Source: an uncultured Bacteroidales bacterium (GTDB taxonomy: Bacteria; Bacteroidota; Bacteroidia; Bacteroidales; UBA932). Taken from it: a DNA stretch of 64,000 bases. Below are positions 8,268-16,164 of the stretch, piece by piece. Under the pieces are notes generated by a model. That model was not told the origin of the DNA, made no database searches, and saw only the letters and a list, made by a program, of their open reading frames with translations. The stretch's first letter is position 1. Each line of letters starts with the position of its first letter. The DNA lies in contig CASFPH010000005.1 in assembly GCA_949296645.1 (NCBI GenBank), forward strand, positions 1 through 64,000, given 5' to 3'. The translations under genes were made by a program, and so were the position numbers.

Positions 8268-9797
8268 TCAGTCGCAGAGCAACTCTATGGTGTACTTATG
8301 ACCCGCTTCGAAAGCAGGATCGTACATCAGAAGGAAATTCTCATCCACAACGATATGCCTTTCTTCACCTTCAGGCAGACGCGGATTTTTCAAACGTTCA
8401 GGAAAGAAATAACTGAACGGAAGATCGAGCACATGTTCTTCCTTGAATCCGTCCCCGGCCATTCTCCCGGCACTGAAATTCTCGGATGTAACTACCGTGA
8501 TGATGCATTTTCCGTTCCTGACTTCCGATGTTACCTTGAAATCGGTTTCTCCAGGTATTTCCTGCATGCGGACATTCCATTTCGGGTCACCGTAATAGGC
8601 CAGAACATCCCTGTCATGCCAGAATCCCATACCGAAGAAAATTTCATTGAAATCATCGACTTTCTTGCCTGTCATCTTCAAGAGTTCCGACGGAAGGATA
8701 TTGAAATAATCGATATCATAATCAAAAGGTGCAACCGTAAGTGTATCACCGCCCCATTCCCTTATCTGCGCCATCATATCCTGCTGATTCATGTAGAAGG
8801 CTTCAGGCACACTGTATCTTCCCGGATTGGTTATAAGGTACTTAAGACCTCCCCATCCGTTTCTTCCATACCATGTGGTAACGGTATATCCCACAAATGT
8901 GGCGGCTTTCTGGCTGTTCATCCATGCTATTGCCATACTGTTGCGGGTATTGTTGACATTTCCTATAAGGCAGTTCCCGATAGGCAGATATACCATACGG
9001 TCATCCCTGTCTCTGATAAAACGCTGCTCTCCCGGATAATCAACATAAAGACGTCCGTCACGGCACCTGATGTTTCCTACGGAACCTGGCATTTCAAGAT
9101 TGTTTTCAGTAGCATGAGATGCGGTCACCACAAGATCAGGATCTGAAGATTCGTAAAATTCAAGAAACTGCCTGAGCACATCAGGAACATTCTTCCCGAA
9201 ATTCTGCTCCACGAATTTCCTTATCGAAGGATTGGCACCGGACATATCGGCAGTATATTCTATTCTTCTGTATGTTAGCGAATCTTCCCCTGTCTTCTTC
9301 TCACCGCACATCCCTACCTGATGATCATCCACAAAAGCATATGAATCAAACCATTTCGCCTTTTCCAGTTCCTTTATGGAAGCTACGCCCGTTCTTATCA
9401 CCATCGGTTCGGCGGAATCGTCGATCATACGGTTCACGGCATCTCCGTCATATCCTGTTATTATTCCCCACAAAAAATCGGCAAAAGGGTCATTATCCAT
9501 TCTGCGGCTCATTCTGTTGAGTGCTATGACATAGTCCCTGCCGATGTTCTCAGGCTTGTCGACTATAGCCACATAACGCGGATATATTTCCTTCAATCTT
9601 GCTTCCGCCTCCACAGGAAGCGAATCAAATCTCAACACAATAGCATCGTGTCTTGCTCTAAGTTTTTCTACTGCCTCCTCCCATAAGGAATCAGTCTTCA
9701 TTGACTCAGGTGCAAGAATGACATAGTCGTGTTCAATTCTGCCTGAACACGACATGAAAAACAGAATCGCAAAAAGCGACAAAAGATAATTTTTCAT
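8268..9797 (-). CDS. Lipoprotein resembling a clan CD (gingipain/caspase-fold) cysteine peptidase
   Basis: The 509-residue product has a lipobox ending at Cys17 (LFFMSC), so it should be anchored in an envelope membrane. Two motifs resemble the clan CD dyad: VVTASHATEN with His228, and YLPIGNCLIGNVNNT with Cys276, each behind a hydrophobic strand. The segment after it, AATFVGYTVTTWYG, resembles the AxYxGxT strand after the active site in C25-type domains. The N-terminal region (RYVAIVDKPENIGRDYVIALNRMSRRMD) fits an alpha/beta sandwich. I cannot name a family, and this could be an inactive or uncharacterised relative. It follows the thioredoxin gene by 51 nt, with an unusual inverted repeat between them. 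Confidence 0.6.
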   Translation of the reverse strand: MKNYLLSLFAILFFMSCSGRIEHDYVILAPESMKTDSLWEEAVEKLRARHDAIVLRFDSLPVEAEARLKEIYPRYVAIVDKPENIGRDYVIALNRMSRRMDNDPFADFLWGIITGYDGDAVNRMIDDSAEPMVIRTGVASIKELEKAKWFDSYAFVDDHQVGMCGEKKTGEDSLTYRRIEYTADMSGANPSIRKFVEQNFGKNVPDVLRQFLEFYESSDPDLVVTASHATENNLEMPGSVGNIRCRDGRLYVDYPGEQRFIRDRDDRMVYLPIGNCLIGNVNNTRNSMAIAWMNSQKAATFVGYTVTTWYGRNGWGGLKYLITNPGRYSVPEAFYMNQQDMMAQIREWGGDTLTVAPFDYDIDYFNILPSELLKMTGKKVDDFNEIFFGMGFWHDRDVLAYYGDPKWNVRMQEIPGETDFKVTSEVRNGKCIITVVTSENFSAGRMAGDGFKEEHVLDLPFSYFFPERLKNPRLPEGEERHIVVDENFLLMYDPAFEAGHKYTIELLCD

Positions 9798-9803
9798 GAT
9801 ATT

Positions 9804-9840
9804 CGGTATTTTTAAGTTCGCGAAATTACTAAAAATACCG
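9804..9840. repeat. Inverted repeat upstream of the clan CD-like lipoprotein
   Basis: CGGTATTTTTA (9804-9814) and TAAAAATACCG (9830-9840) are perfect 11-bp arms separated by 15 nt, and the loop contains the 8-bp palindrome TTCGCGAA. It fills the gap between the thioredoxin gene and the lipoprotein start. No T run follows, so it looks more like an operator or an mRNA structure than a terminator. Confidence 0.6.
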
Positions 9841-9848
9841 GATAGCGG

Positions 9849-10082
9849 CTATATACCTATAGCCTTTTTCACCTCATCGGAAGAAGGCACATGCCCCTTT
9901 ATCTTGACAGTTCCGTCAACCACCACGGCAGGAGTACCCATGACATTGTAACTCATGATTTCAACAATATCCTCCACCTTCGTGACTCTCGCATCCACAC
10001 CGTTTTCTTCAACAACCTTTGAAACGACCTTGAAAGTTTCCTTGCATTTGCTGCAACCCGGTCCTAAAATCTTTATATCCAT
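9849..10082 (-). CDS. Small redox-active thioredoxin-fold protein
   Basis: This 77-residue cytoplasmic protein has the thioredoxin-like motif GCSKCKE (Cys10, Cys13) after a first beta strand, and the cis-Pro region GTPAVVVDG at about residues 53-61. It matches the small redox disulfide protein family found beside PF03773 permeases. It starts 6 nt after the ArsR gene and is probably cotranscribed. In related clusters these proteins are thought to help handle thiol-bound metals or arsenicals. The precise partner is unknown. Confidence 0.85.
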   Translation of the reverse strand: MDIKILGPGCSKCKETFKVVSKVVEENGVDARVTKVEDIVEIMSYNVMGTPAVVVDGTVKIKGHVPSSDEVKKAIGI

Positions 10083-10088
10083 AATTTG

Positions 10089-10403
10089 TCATGAATTCTT
10101 CTTCTCATTCCGAGACATGAAAAAGCCTGAAAAAAGAGACCTGGCCAACTCCCAGTTCTCCCTGTTTATACAATATTTCACTTTAGGAGGCTCGATTGTA
10201 CCTTGAATCAGTCCGGCGTCCTTCAACTCCTTCAGATGCTGCGAAACCGTAGCCTTTGCGATAGGTAGCACATCATGGATATCCCCGAAAAAGCAACACG
10301 GCTGTGAAGCAAGAAACTGCAGAATAGCTATTCTTGCAGGATGTCCCATAGCTTTCGCGAAACGCGCCGTCTGTTCCTGACTTTCTGTATACTTCTTTTT
10401 CAT
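10089..10403 (-). CDS. ArsR/SmtB-family transcriptional repressor
   Basis: The 104-residue winged-helix protein has HPARIAILQFLA and then the recognition helix AKATVSQHLKELKDAGLI, both classic for the family. A cysteine pair in SQPCCFFGDIHDV sits where many ArsR proteins bind As(III), Cd or Zn, so a metal or metalloid ligand is likely. The frame is open to 10427, but the ATG at 10403 is chosen because a -7 box occupies 10425-10432. It lies between the permease and the thioredoxin gene and has its own promoter. It probably represses this cluster. Confidence 0.88.
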   Translation of the reverse strand: MKKKYTESQEQTARFAKAMGHPARIAILQFLASQPCCFFGDIHDVLPIAKATVSQHLKELKDAGLIQGTIEPPKVKYCINRENWELARSLFSGFFMSRNEKKNS

Positions 10404-10424
10404 CTGAAACTGAAAGCAATTATA

Positions 10425-10432
10425 CAAATATA
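10425..10432 (-). promoter_or_regulatory. -7 promoter box for the arsR-like gene
   Basis: The minus strand reads TATATTTG, matching TAnnTTTG, 21 nt before the ATG at 10403. It overlaps the start of the longer open frame and so decides the start of that gene. Confidence 0.55.
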
Positions 10433-10452
10433 GGAATTTTTTAAAGAATACA

Positions 10453-11796
10453 TCAAGCTATGAAATTACCGAATACATAACCGGCTGTTGTAGCCATTAT
10501 TATCACCAGCGCGACATACGCGACTGTTTTTTTTGTTCCCATCACGCCATGTATCACCAGCATGTTCGGCAGAGAAAGAGACGGACCGGCAAGAAGAAGC
10601 GCGAGTGCAGGACCGTTTCCCATTCCTGAAGCCAGCAACCCCTGAATGATAGGAACCTCCGTCAATGTTGCAAAATACATGAACGCACCGGTAAAACTCG
10701 CAAGAAAATTGGAAAGAAGGGAATTACCGCCTACGGCCCATTCTATCCAGCTGTTGGGTATCACTCCCGGTATGGAAGTGGTGTCATGCGTAGAACCGAG
10801 AAGAAAACCTGCCGTAACGACTCCTATTGCCAGCAAAGGTACAATCTGTTTAGCAAACCCCCATGACGACATAAGCCAGTCCCTGTTCTCTTCATCCCTC
10901 TTGTCAAAGGCAAGTATCAGTGAAAGGGCTCCTATTCCCACAATCATAGGTACAAGTGGAACAAACTTCTGATTTTCTATGAACATATCCGCCCCGAATG
11001 CCGACAGCAAGGTAACCAAGGCCGCTGACAGCACCAGGGATGCCTTCAGTTTGAGAATCCTGACAAGAGACCAGCACAGCATGAGTGCAAACACACCTGT
11101 AATGTACCACTTATTTGCAAAAATGAAGGACCATGCACCCTTGTCTGATGCAGCAGGAGCTCCCCAGTTGGCAAATACAAGTATAAGCATGAATGTAAAG
11201 AAATGGAACGATGTCTGCCATACAGGCCTCTTTTCCGGTGGGGGAACTATATTCATCTGCTGTTCCTGCTTCTCATTTTCCTCTTTCCTGAAAATGGATG
11301 ACATGGCCAGACCTATGATTATCGAAAAGAGTATGGCGCCGATTACCCTGGCCAGTCCCATCTCAAAGCCCAGAATCCTTGCAGTGAGTATGATGGACAA
11401 TATGCTTATGGCCGGACCTGAATAAAGGAATGCGACAGCCGGACCCAAACCCGCACCACGCTTGTATATACTTGTAAAGAGCGGAAGTATTGTACATGAG
11501 CACACTGCAAGAATACCGCCGGAAACTGCAGCTACAGTATACGAAAGCCATTTCTTTGCATTGGCGCCGAAATATTTCAGGACAGAGGCCTGACTTACGA
11601 AAACCGCAATTATTCCCGCTATGAAAAATGCAGGCAACAGACAAAGCACCACATGCTCGCGCGCATACCATCTGGCCAGATCAAGCGTGGCATCCACTGC
11701 CACCCTGAAAGCTTCATTTGAAACCGGCATGAAGAAGACAGCTGCGAATACCACAACCATCCACAGAAGAGTCTTGAGTTCTTTCCTTGTATCCAT
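10453..11796 (-). CDS. PF03773-type permease (metal/metalloid efflux, ArsP-like)
   Basis: The 447-residue integral membrane protein has the DUF318/PF03773 signature AVCSCTILPLFTSIYKRGAG near residue 97 and a matching late segment, ALALLLAGPSLSLPNMLVIHGVMG, near residue 395. About ten hydrophobic helices are visible, with a charged cytoplasmic loop (RKEENEKQEQQ) in the middle. Relatives export organoarsenicals (ArsP) or Cu/Zn (the SO_0444 type). The neighbours, an ArsR repressor and a small redox thioredoxin, fit either role. An inverted repeat encloses its -7 box. Confidence 0.87.
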   Translation of the reverse strand: MDTRKELKTLLWMVVVFAAVFFMPVSNEAFRVAVDATLDLARWYAREHVVLCLLPAFFIAGIIAVFVSQASVLKYFGANAKKWLSYTVAAVSGGILAVCSCTILPLFTSIYKRGAGLGPAVAFLYSGPAISILSIILTARILGFEMGLARVIGAILFSIIIGLAMSSIFRKEENEKQEQQMNIVPPPEKRPVWQTSFHFFTFMLILVFANWGAPAASDKGAWSFIFANKWYITGVFALMLCWSLVRILKLKASLVLSAALVTLLSAFGADMFIENQKFVPLVPMIVGIGALSLILAFDKRDEENRDWLMSSWGFAKQIVPLLAIGVVTAGFLLGSTHDTTSIPGVIPNSWIEWAVGGNSLLSNFLASFTGAFMYFATLTEVPIIQGLLASGMGNGPALALLLAGPSLSLPNMLVIHGVMGTKKTVAYVALVIIMATTAGYVFGNFIA

Positions 11797-11881
11797 CTAA
11801 AATTTCGGATTTTAAAAAACATTACATGAAAATAGTACTTGCAATCATCCCAAAATCAATCCAGACACACAATCGTCTGTT

Positions 11882-11901
11882 GTTCGCAAAACTACGAACA
11901 T
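11882..11901 (-). promoter_or_regulatory. Permease promoter with embedded operator-like palindrome
   Basis: TGTTCG (11882-11887) and CGAACA (11896-11901) are perfect inverted arms. The 8 nt between them read TAGTTTTG on the minus strand, an exact TAnnTTTG -7 box. A repressor bound here would cover the promoter. The leader to the ATG at 11796 would be about 85 nt. The remainder of 11797-11957 shows no gene. Confidence 0.55.
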
Positions 11902-11957
11902 TATTCGTGAAAACAAAATTTGAGACAAGTTTCCGTAAAGTTTTTCCGATTAATGCA

Positions 11958-13160
11958 CTAACGGCTTATCACTCCGCTTCCCACAAGTTCCTCGTCTTCG
12001 GTGTACCAGGCTGCAAACTGGCCTGCCGTTATGCCGCGCTGCGGCTCCTTGAAAAGTACATACAGGCCCTCTTCCCGTGCATATACGGTAGCATCCTGAA
12101 GGGGCTGCCTGTATCTTATCCTCAACCTGTAGTCTTTTTTTTCGCATGGTTTGAGCGCAAGGTCGGGACGTACCCAATGTACCTCGTCAGAATATATGAA
12201 AAGACATGATCTGTAAAGTCCCGGATGCATGTGGCCTTCACCTACATAAATGAGATTGTTTTCCATATCCGTAGATATTATGAAAAGAGGCTCCGCATGT
12301 CCGCCGATGTTGAGCCCTTTCCTCTGGCCTATCGTGTAGAACTGGGCTCCCTGGTGCTTTCCTATCACTTTTCCGTCAGATTCCCTGTATTCGTAAGGAC
12401 GGCTCAACTTTCTGAGAAGTTCTCCTGTAACCGGAGATATGCCGTCATAGACTGCAGGTTCGATGAATCTGTAGTGTTCTCTGAAAATTTCCACCACCTT
12501 GCCTTCACGGGCTTCCAGTTTCTGCTGCAGGAAAACAGGAAGATCAACCTTCCCGACAAAACATATGCCCTGGGAATCCTTCTTGTCCGCACTCGGAAGA
12601 TCAGCCTCCCTTGCCAGACGCCTGACTTCCGGCTTGTCGATATCCCCTATGGGGAAAAGCGCTTTTGAAAGCTGTTCCTGCGAGAGCTGGCAGAGGAAAT
12701 AGCTCTGATCCTTGTTGTGATCGGCTCCCGCCAGAAGCCTGTATATTTCCTTACCTTCCTCATTCACGAAAGTATCCTTGCGGCAATAGTGTCCTGTGGC
12801 AACCATGTCGGCCCCAAGATCAAGTGCGACTTTCATAAATGCATCGAACTTTATCTCCCTGTTGCATAACACATCCGGATTCGGAGTACGTCCCTTGCCG
12901 TACTCGCTGAACATATAATCCACAACCCTCTTGCCGTAAACCTCGCTGAGATCTACGAAATGAAACGGGATATCCAGTTTCTTTGCCACCATTTCAGCTA
13001 TCATCTTGTCGTCCTTCCACGGACAGTCCCCGTACAGGGTACCAGTCGTATCATGCCAGTTCTGCATGAACAACGCTATCACTTCGTGTCCTGCTCTCTT
13101 GAGAAGAAGTGCGGCTACACTTGAATCCACTCCGCCCGAAAGGCCTACTGCTACTTTCAT
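11958..13160 (-). CDS. mnmA: tRNA-specific 2-thiouridylase MnmA
   Basis: This 400-residue enzyme forms 2-thiouridine at the wobble position of tRNAs for Lys, Glu and Gln, using ATP and a persulfide. The PP-loop SGGVDSS is at residues 8-14. The conserved DVLCNREIKF and GICFVGK segments hold the two catalytic cysteines, and ADKKDSQGICF is typical. The open frame reaches 13223, but the ATG at 13160 gives MKVAVGLSGGVDSS, the usual MnmA start. It follows the terminator of the M3 peptidase gene, so it must have its own promoter; a minus-strand TAATTTTG at 13211-13218 is a weak candidate. Confidence 0.95.
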   Translation of the reverse strand: MKVAVGLSGGVDSSVAALLLKRAGHEVIALFMQNWHDTTGTLYGDCPWKDDKMIAEMVAKKLDIPFHFVDLSEVYGKRVVDYMFSEYGKGRTPNPDVLCNREIKFDAFMKVALDLGADMVATGHYCRKDTFVNEEGKEIYRLLAGADHNKDQSYFLCQLSQEQLSKALFPIGDIDKPEVRRLAREADLPSADKKDSQGICFVGKVDLPVFLQQKLEAREGKVVEIFREHYRFIEPAVYDGISPVTGELLRKLSRPYEYRESDGKVIGKHQGAQFYTIGQRKGLNIGGHAEPLFIISTDMENNLIYVGEGHMHPGLYRSCLFIYSDEVHWVRPDLALKPCEKKDYRLRIRYRQPLQDATVYAREEGLYVLFKEPQRGITAGQFAAWYTEDEELVGSGVISR

Positions 13161-13175
13161 ATAATCCGGTACTTT

Positions 13176-13208
13176 AAATAAAAGGGATGACCCCGATGGG
13201 ATCATCCC
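13176..13208 (-). terminator. Terminator of the M3 peptidase gene
   Basis: On the minus strand GGGATGA (13208-13202) pairs with TCATCCC (13190-13184) and is followed by TTTTATTTAAAG. It lies between the M3 peptidase stop (13241) and the mnmA start (13160). Confidence 0.75.
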
Positions 13209-13240
13209 TGCAAAATTAATCAATAATTCCTTTATTAGGA

Positions 13241-15343
13241 TTATTTGAGGCCTCTGTTTTCAAGCAATGCGTCTATTCCCGGCTTGCTGCCCCTGAAATT
13301 TACATACAGTGTCATTGCATCATCCTCTCCGGCTCTCTGGAGTATCTCTTTCCTGAATTTCCGAGCCACTTCACGGTTGAATATGTCACCCGTTTCCACA
13401 AAAGCCTGATATGCATCGCTGTCAAGTACTTCAGCCCATATATAGCTATAGTAGCCGGCAGTATATCCGCCGCCGAAAGTATGGTTGAAATAAGTGCTTC
13501 TGTAACGAGGCGGTATCTGCGGCAGAAGGCCCCTGTCTCCAAGAACTTTGGATTCGAATGCGAGCACGTCGAAATCATCCGGAATTTCCTTAAGGACATG
13601 ATAGTCCATGTCGAGCAATGAAGCCGCCAGGTATTCAGTCGTCGCAAAACCCTGACCATACTTTCCTGAATTTACAAGCTTGTCCACAAGCTCCTGCGGA
13701 ATCACTTCTCCAGTCTCATAATGTTTCGCATATTCTTTAAGCAGAGCCGGTTCGAATGCCCAGTGTTCCATTATCTGGGAAGGAAGCTCCACGAAATCCC
13801 TTGTCATTCCTCCAAGACCCTTGTACTTCACATCCTTGAACAACGATGCAAGCGCATGTCCGAACTCATGGAAATAAGTCTCTACCTCATCCGGACTCAG
13901 AAGTGCAGGCTCACCCTCTTTTGCAGGTCTTACGAAGTTGGCCACTATTGCAACAAGAGGCGCCACTTTCTTGCCATCTTTATAGGATTGTCCTCTGTAT
14001 GAGGTACACCATGCACCGCCGCGTTTTTCCCCAGGTCTGGAGAACATGTCCATGAACAGAAGACCGAGATGTGTACCGTCAGCATCCTTGCACTCGAAAG
14101 CGACTGCTTCAGGATGAGGAAGAGGAACATCTGTTACCTGTGTAAATGTTATGCCATAAAGGAAATTGCATAAGGTGAATATACCCTGACGTACATTTTC
14201 CAGTCTGAAATAAGGTTTCAGTTCATTTTCATTGAGATCGTATTTCTTGGCCTTTGCCTTCTCGAAGAAATATCTCCAGTCATAACCTTCCAGTTCCACA
14301 TCGGATTTTTCCTCTGATATTATCTCCCTCATGTCGGCAGCTTCCCTCTCGGCAGCTTTAAGGGCAGGTTTCCAAAGCTGATCAAGGAGATCATAGACAG
14401 CTTCCGGAGTTTTCGCCATCCTTTCGACAAGCACAAACTGTGCATAATTCTCATATCCCATTATTCTTGCCTTCTGAAGTCTGAGATCTACAAGCCTCCT
14501 TATGACTTCCTTGTTGTCTTCAGTATTGTCATTGTTGCATCTGCTGATATATGCATTGAATATCTGCTCTCTCAACTCCCTGTTGTCTGAAAACTGCAGG
14601 AAAGGCATTACACTCGGATTGTCAAGTCCGAACATCCATTTCCCATCCTGCCCTGCCTTGGAAGCCGTCATCGCAGCAAGATCCTTCTGAGCCTGCGAGA
14701 GACCTGAAAGATCGTCTTCATTGTCAATGACGAGCCTGTAGGCCGCCGTTTCCTTCAGAAGATTCTGTCCGAATCTGTTCTGCAACTGCGATATTTCGGA
14801 ATTTATTTTCTTAAGTTCGTTTTTCCTGTCTTCCGGAAGGTCAGCCCCTGATCTCTCGAATCCCTTATACGTTTCTTCTACAAGTTTCAACTGCAATGGA
14901 TCGAGCCCGAGCGATTCGCGCTGGTCATAAACGGCCTTCACTCTTTTGAAAAGTGCGTCATTCATGTTTATTTCGTTGGAATGTGCACTTCTCAGCGGTG
15001 TAAGTTCATTGCTGATTTCCATAATCCTGTCATTTGACCTGACCCCGCTCGCACTGCTGAACACGGCAGACACTTTTGACAAAAGGGAACCGGCATTGTC
15101 GAGGGCAAGAATCGTATTCTCGAAATCAGGTGCTTCAGGATTGTTCACTATTGCATCTATCTCCTGATTATGCACTTTCATAGCCTCCTTGAAAGCAGGC
15201 ATATAATGTTCTTCCTTTACCTGATCGAAAGGAGGAACCCCGAACGGGGAAGTCCACTCCGACAGAAGCGGATTTGTTTCTTTAGGTGTACAAGACGCCA
15301 TAAAAAGTCCGATTGAAATTAGTAATGCTGATCTGTACTTCAT
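13241..15343 (-). CDS. M3 family metallopeptidase lipoprotein (Dcp/oligopeptidase A-like)
   Basis: The 700-residue enzyme cleaves oligopeptides or dipeptides with a zinc ion. The zinc motif HEFGH starts at about residue 492, and later segments (YTAGYYSYIWAEVL, near residue 635) are typical of peptidyl-dipeptidase Dcp. The ATG at 15343 gives a lipoprotein signal (LFMASC, Cys18), so it is an envelope enzyme, unlike cytoplasmic OpdA. The longer frame from 15373 adds residues before the signal and is rejected. A two-box promoter lies upstream. It stands alone between its promoter and its own terminator. Confidence 0.93.
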   Translation of the reverse strand: MKYRSALLISIGLFMASCTPKETNPLLSEWTSPFGVPPFDQVKEEHYMPAFKEAMKVHNQEIDAIVNNPEAPDFENTILALDNAGSLLSKVSAVFSSASGVRSNDRIMEISNELTPLRSAHSNEINMNDALFKRVKAVYDQRESLGLDPLQLKLVEETYKGFERSGADLPEDRKNELKKINSEISQLQNRFGQNLLKETAAYRLVIDNEDDLSGLSQAQKDLAAMTASKAGQDGKWMFGLDNPSVMPFLQFSDNRELREQIFNAYISRCNNDNTEDNKEVIRRLVDLRLQKARIMGYENYAQFVLVERMAKTPEAVYDLLDQLWKPALKAAEREAADMREIISEEKSDVELEGYDWRYFFEKAKAKKYDLNENELKPYFRLENVRQGIFTLCNFLYGITFTQVTDVPLPHPEAVAFECKDADGTHLGLLFMDMFSRPGEKRGGAWCTSYRGQSYKDGKKVAPLVAIVANFVRPAKEGEPALLSPDEVETYFHEFGHALASLFKDVKYKGLGGMTRDFVELPSQIMEHWAFEPALLKEYAKHYETGEVIPQELVDKLVNSGKYGQGFATTEYLAASLLDMDYHVLKEIPDDFDVLAFESKVLGDRGLLPQIPPRYRSTYFNHTFGGGYTAGYYSYIWAEVLDSDAYQAFVETGDIFNREVARKFRKEILQRAGEDDAMTLYVNFRGSKPGIDALLENRGLK

Positions 15344-15407
15344 AAGATATGGTTTTTGATTGTTAGGTGTCATGCATCATTGAGGTATGGCATATTTACA
15401 TATCGTA

Positions 15408-15438
15408 CAAATATACAAAGCAACAATAATTCTTCAAA
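15408..15438 (-). promoter_or_regulatory. Two-box promoter of the M3 peptidase gene
   Basis: On the minus strand TTTG (15438-15435) and TATATTTG (15415-15408) are separated by exactly 19 nt, as in the Bacteroides -33/-7 consensus. The leader to the ATG at 15343 would be about 58 nt. Confidence 0.75.
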
Positions 15439-15452
15439 ATATGTTGATTTTT

Positions 15453-15483
15453 TTTGGTGGTTTATTTTTTTGTAATATCTTTG
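15453..15483 (+). promoter_or_regulatory. Two-box promoter of tRNA-Val
   Basis: TTTG (15453-15456) and TATCTTTG (15476-15483) are separated by 19 nt. The tRNA begins 17 nt after the -7 box. It is divergent from the M3 peptidase promoter, only about 14 bp away. Confidence 0.75.
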
Positions 15484-15499
15484 CATTCGCTTAACAAAA

Positions 15500-15574
15500 G
15501 GGAGCATAGCTCAGTTGGTTTAGAGCATCTGCCTTACAAGCAGAGGGTCGGGGGTTCGACTCCCTCTGCTCCCA
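15500..15574 (+). tRNA. tRNA-Val(UAC)
   Basis: GGGAGCA (15500-15506) pairs with TGCTCCC (15567-15573) to form the acceptor stem. The anticodon arm TCTGC-CTTACAA-GCAGA gives anticodon TAC, so it reads GUA and related valine codons. The T-arm contains GGTTCGACTCC. CCA is not encoded. The length of 75 nt is normal. Confidence 0.97.
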
Positions 15575-15623
15575 CAAAAAAGGCAACCGTTTCAAGTCAT
15601 TGACTTTTCCGGTTGCCTTTTTT
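15575..15623. terminator. Bidirectional terminator between tRNA-Val and the PepSY gene
   Basis: GGCAACCG (15582-15589) pairs with CGGTTGCC (15610-15617). Six T follow on the plus strand and seven on the minus strand, so it can end both the tRNA transcript and the leftward two-component operon. Confidence 0.85.
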
Positions 15624-15639
15624 CATTTTCAAATATCTG

Positions 15640-16116
15640 TCAATCATCTATATCCGTAACAAAGAAACGCTCGGCATCGAACTTAAGTTCAAGTCGGTTG
15701 CTTAGATCCACCTCATATTCTCTTGCAGACCTCTTTATTTCATTGATGAATACTCCCGGATAATTTTCTGAAACATAACTCCTTATTTCCGCAGGCACTA
15801 TATCTTCAGGTACAGGGGACTTTCTGCAATCCACTGATATCCATTCACCCTTCTTCGAAAATTCGAGTTTCACACCGTCAGAAAGAATCGCCTCATAGGT
15901 TTTTACGAGATAATCCACCTCATACTTTGCAAATGATATTTTCCTGTCCGGGAAATATTTTCCTATGAACGTCTTTGCTGCAGCCGGCAGGCTGTCAGGT
16001 GCTATCGGTTTGTCATGGTCGGCCATAAGCGGGGATGTTCCCAAAAGCGCAAATGCGAATAAAGTGAAAAAGAATCTTGACAATGTCTTTCCTGCTTTGA
16101 AAAAATTTCCTTTCAT
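15640..16116 (-). CDS. Secreted PepSY-like (DUF2874-type) protein
   Basis: The 158-residue product begins with a signal peptide (hydrophobic residues 14-30, cleavage probably after LMA). Two repeats follow, each built like a PepSY-type unit: LPAAAKTFIGKYFPDRKISFAKYEVD with YEAILSDGVKLEFSKKGEW, then VPAEIRSYVSENYPGVFINEIKR with YEVDLSNRLELKFDAE. Such periplasmic proteins are common in Bacteroidales and often sit behind a two-component system, as here (48 nt after the histidine kinase). A role in envelope sensing or in blocking a periplasmic enzyme is possible but not shown. Confidence 0.8.
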   Translation of the reverse strand: MKGNFFKAGKTLSRFFFTLFAFALLGTSPLMADHDKPIAPDSLPAAAKTFIGKYFPDRKISFAKYEVDYLVKTYEAILSDGVKLEFSKKGEWISVDCRKSPVPEDIVPAEIRSYVSENYPGVFINEIKRSAREYEVDLSNRLELKFDAERFFVTDIDD

Positions 16117-16164
16117 AATCGATATATTTTATATGTTAATACTGTTACCGATTACAAAATAATA

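Noticed and set aside
13211..13218. TAATTTTG on the minus strand as the mnmA promoter
   Set aside because: The start of transcription would fall inside the terminator hairpin of the M3 peptidase gene; possible, but too weak to list.
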